Source: Pseudomonas veronii
GTDB taxonomy: Bacteria > Pseudomonadota > Gammaproteobacteria > Pseudomonadales > Pseudomonadaceae
Length of the DNA stretch: 64,000 nucleotides
Direction of reading: 5' to 3'
Assembly: GCF_001439695.1 (NCBI RefSeq)
Contig: NZ_JYLL01000003.1
Span: 310,001 to 374,000, forward strand
Of this stretch, positions 62,225-64,000 are shown piece after piece. Within the stretch, counting starts at the first letter, position 1. Every line of letters begins with the position of its first letter. Made by a program: the position numbers and the translations under genes. The notes under the pieces are model-generated. The model had not been told where the DNA came from. It searched no databases and saw nothing but the letters and a program-made list of their open reading frames with translations.

Positions 62225-62971
62225 ATGATGCGCAAAGCGCTTGTAGCCTCTTCGTTGCTCGCCCTGTTGCTCGGCGGCTGTGCCAGCAACCCCGCCGACC
62301 TGGATGTGAGCGGCACCTGGATCAACCAGGTTGCCATCGACGCGGCAGCCAAGGGCGGCCCTTTGCGTGAAGCACTGCAGAGCTTTGGCCCGAACCTCGA
62401 GTGGGACGTCAACACCAAGGCCCTGCAGGCCCGCTACTACAACGGTTTTGAAGTAGCGGAAGGCAAGTTGCTCGGTGAGAAGCCCGGTGCCTGGAGCGTC
62501 GACTTCTACGGCAGCGCCGCCACCGATCTCAAGCGCAAAGGTCGGCAACTGCTGCAAGTGGCCAACGACAACGAGCCCGAACAGCTGTTTGCCCGCGCCA
62601 AGGAACCTGCACCGGAAGGCGCGCCATTGGGCGCCAACTTCGAGCGCGCGCTGTACGCCGCTTATATGGGCGGCGACTGGAAAATCGCCAACGGCAATGG
62701 CGAAGGCGCCACCGTGCAGTTCCAGGCCAACGGCCAAGTGGCCGGCTTGCCGGGCGCCGATCGATATTCGTTATGCCTGGCGGGTGATTGCGCCTCCATG
62801 AGCGGCGGCTACGACAGCATGTGGTTGCAGCGCAACGGCGTGGGCAATGCGTGGATCTTTGCCCGCAAGGGCAAGCAGCTGGAAATCTTCCAGGCGATCA
62901 ATACCTCGCAGGCCGACGAAGTGCCCTCGTTTACACCGGGGCCACGCCAGTGGCTGCTTGAAAAACAATAA
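62225..62971 (+). CDS. Lipoprotein of unknown function
   Basis: 248 residues (or 247 if ATG 62228, which has better spacing from AAGGA). Signal and lipobox: LVASSLLALLLGGCASNP, cysteine about residue 20. The mature part has repeated motifs of a beta-rich kind (WDVNTKALQARYYNGFEVAEG; GDWKIANGNGEGATVQFQANG) and two later cysteines (YSLCLAGDCASM). No family recognised. It is predicted to be membrane-anchored; orientation and job unknown. Confidence 0.8.
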   Translation: MMRKALVASSLLALLLGGCASNPADLDVSGTWINQVAIDAAAKGGPLREALQSFGPNLEWDVNTKALQARYYNGFEVAEGKLLGEKPGAWSVDFYGSAATDLKRKGRQLLQVANDNEPEQLFARAKEPAPEGAPLGANFERALYAAYMGGDWKIANGNGEGATVQFQANGQVAGLPGADRYSLCLAGDCASMSGGYDSMWLQRNGVGNAWIFARKGKQLEIFQAINTSQADEVPSFTPGPRQWLLEKQ

Positions 62972-62990
62972 CCGTCATCCCACAGACCTG

Positions 62991-63086
62991 AATGTGGGAG
63001 GGGCGCTGCGACGATTCGACTTGCTCCCGATCGCGGTGCATCAGCCACTACAACCGTGGCTGACAAAGCAAACCCCCTCCCACCTT
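62991..63086. repeat. REPIN, GTGGGAGGGG type, after the lipoprotein gene
   Basis: AATGTGGGAGGGGCGCTGCGACGATTCGACTTGC... and ACCCCCTCCCACCTT face each other, the same family as 31368-31473 (both share CGACGATTCGACTTG). Between convergent genes. Confidence 0.8.
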
Positions 63087-63099
63087 TTCTGACCGCGGC

Positions 63100-63951
63100 T
63101 CAGCCCTTCAGGATGGCCGCGTAGCCTTCGCGATAACTCGGATACGTCGGCACCCAGCCCAACGCCTTGGCCCGGGCATTGCTGCATTGCTTGCTCCCGG
63201 CGCGGCGCACACTGGCGTCATCGGACCATTGCGTCACACCCAGGTACTCACGCAACCAGGCCACCACCTCGGCCAACGGCGCCGGTGCGTCATCGACACC
63301 GATATAGATCCGATCCAGCGAACCGCCCTGCTCCACATGCCGCAATAAAAACGCCAGCAGGCCAGCCGCATCATCGACGTGGATCCGGTTGCCATATAAA
63401 GGCGGATCGATCGCCACGCGATAACCCTGGCGCACCTGCGTCAGCAGCCACTCGCGGCCCGGCCCGTAAATCCCGGTCAAGCGCACGATGCTCGCCGCAA
63501 TGCCGCTGTTCAGCGCGATTTGCTCGGCTTCCAGCATCACCTGCCCGGAATAGCCTTTTGCCTGGGTCTCGGACGTTTCGTCGACCCATTCGCCCTGCTG
63601 CTGCCCATACACACTGCTGCTGGACACAAACAGCAGATGCTTGGGCTCCTGGCCGTAATCCTTCAACCACTCCAACACATGCTGCAACCCCTGCACATAA
63701 GCGGCGCGATAACCGGCTTCGTCGTGATCCGTCGCCGCCGCGCAATACACCAGGTAATCCACCCCGCCGATCGGCCAGGTGTCAGGGCAATCCTTATTGA
63801 ACAGGTCACCGGCAATGCCGATCACGCCATCGGGCAGGCGCGAAATATCGCGCCGCAGGCCATGAACCTCCCATTCCGAGGCGAGCAATTGGCTGGCCAG
63901 CCGACTCCCCACATCGCCACAACCGGCAATCACAACAGAAGGCGCAGACAT
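63100..63951 (-). CDS. NAD(P)-binding epimerase-like protein (YeeZ-like SDR)
   Basis: 283 residues from ATG 63951 (the preceding GTG is not favoured). Extended SDR fold: VIAGCGDVGSRLASQLLASEW at the N-terminus, SSSSVYGQQQGEWVDE, the catalytic YSGQVM-type Tyr (KGYSGQVMLEAEQ) and LTGIYGPGREWLL. Similar to YeeZ/SDR epimerases of unknown substrate. It ends the window; the window edge (63952-64000) is only the region upstream. Confidence 0.86.
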   Translation of the reverse strand: MSAPSVVIAGCGDVGSRLASQLLASEWEVHGLRRDISRLPDGVIGIAGDLFNKDCPDTWPIGGVDYLVYCAAATDHDEAGYRAAYVQGLQHVLEWLKDYGQEPKHLLFVSSSSVYGQQQGEWVDETSETQAKGYSGQVMLEAEQIALNSGIAASIVRLTGIYGPGREWLLTQVRQGYRVAIDPPLYGNRIHVDDAAGLLAFLLRHVEQGGSLDRIYIGVDDAPAPLAEVVAWLREYLGVTQWSDDASVRRAGSKQCSNARAKALGWVPTYPSYREGYAAILKG

Positions 63952-64000
63952 CACAAAACTCCGTACTGAAAGGTCTAGATTAGCCGTCGCAAGAGACCAG

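Overview
The window is chromosomal DNA from a Pseudomonas, most likely of the P. fluorescens group. Gene content and order match, from memory, a conserved block of P. aeruginosa PAO1 (about PA5279 to PA5340): DUF484-xerC-HAD, sutA, yjbQ, amtB-glnK, ubiK, comM, rep-xpt, cytochrome c5-pauR-alr-ridA-dadA-dadR, polyamine catabolism genes, rpmG-rpmB, a dipeptide-binding protein, radC, coaBC-dut-algC-argB, pyrE/crc, rph/yicC-gmk-rpoZ-spoT-ridA. The core is GC-rich and carries REP/REPIN repeats typical of P. fluorescens (GTGGGAGGGGGCTTGC and TAGGAGCGAGCTTGCTCGCG types). No tRNA, rRNA or CRISPR array was seen.

Layout. 1-5.8 kb: xerC cluster; sutA and yjbQ; glnK-amtB operon with a recognisable sigma-54 promoter and NtrC-type site; ubiK. 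5.9-17.1 kb: comM (yifB) is cut in two by an AT-rich element of about 9.63 kb (6179-15807). Deleting exactly that interval rejoins comM in frame. The element has imperfect terminal inverted repeats, an overlapping operon of three divergent tyrosine-recombinase-like proteins plus a small basic coiled-coil protein (Tn554 TnpABC-like logic but with three large proteins), a 67-residue small gene, and one large cargo gene on the opposite strand: a 1021-residue fusion of a calcineurin-like metallophosphoesterase to a STAND-like P-loop NTPase, a plausible anti-phage protein. This is the novel candidate of the window.

17-28.5 kb: an accessory metabolic cluster (BenE-family transporter, YggS-like PLP protein, second-type GlyA) transcribed away from a MocR-type PLP regulator; a Cache chemoreceptor; a LysR regulator divergent from a MATE pump; a GGDEF-EAL protein. 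28.7-33.4 kb: rep, xpt, acetyl-CoA hydrolase/transferase. 33.5-47 kb: amino-acid and polyamine catabolism (pauR, alr/dadX, ridA-type gene, dadA, dadR, FAD oxidoreductase, a second MocR regulator, aldehyde dehydrogenase, cupin), with a phospholipase-D-like lipoprotein and an MFS transporter. 47-64 kb: housekeeping genes for ribosomal proteins, coenzyme A, dUTP, alginate/LPS sugar phosphates, arginine and pyrimidine synthesis, carbon catabolite control (crc), RNA processing and the stringent response (spoT), ending in an NAD(P)-binding epimerase-like gene.

Starts were trimmed from the longest open frames using ribosome-binding sites and family lengths (for example spoT from TTG 59661, crc from 55492, pyrE from 55409). 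All family assignments are by eye; no database search was possible.
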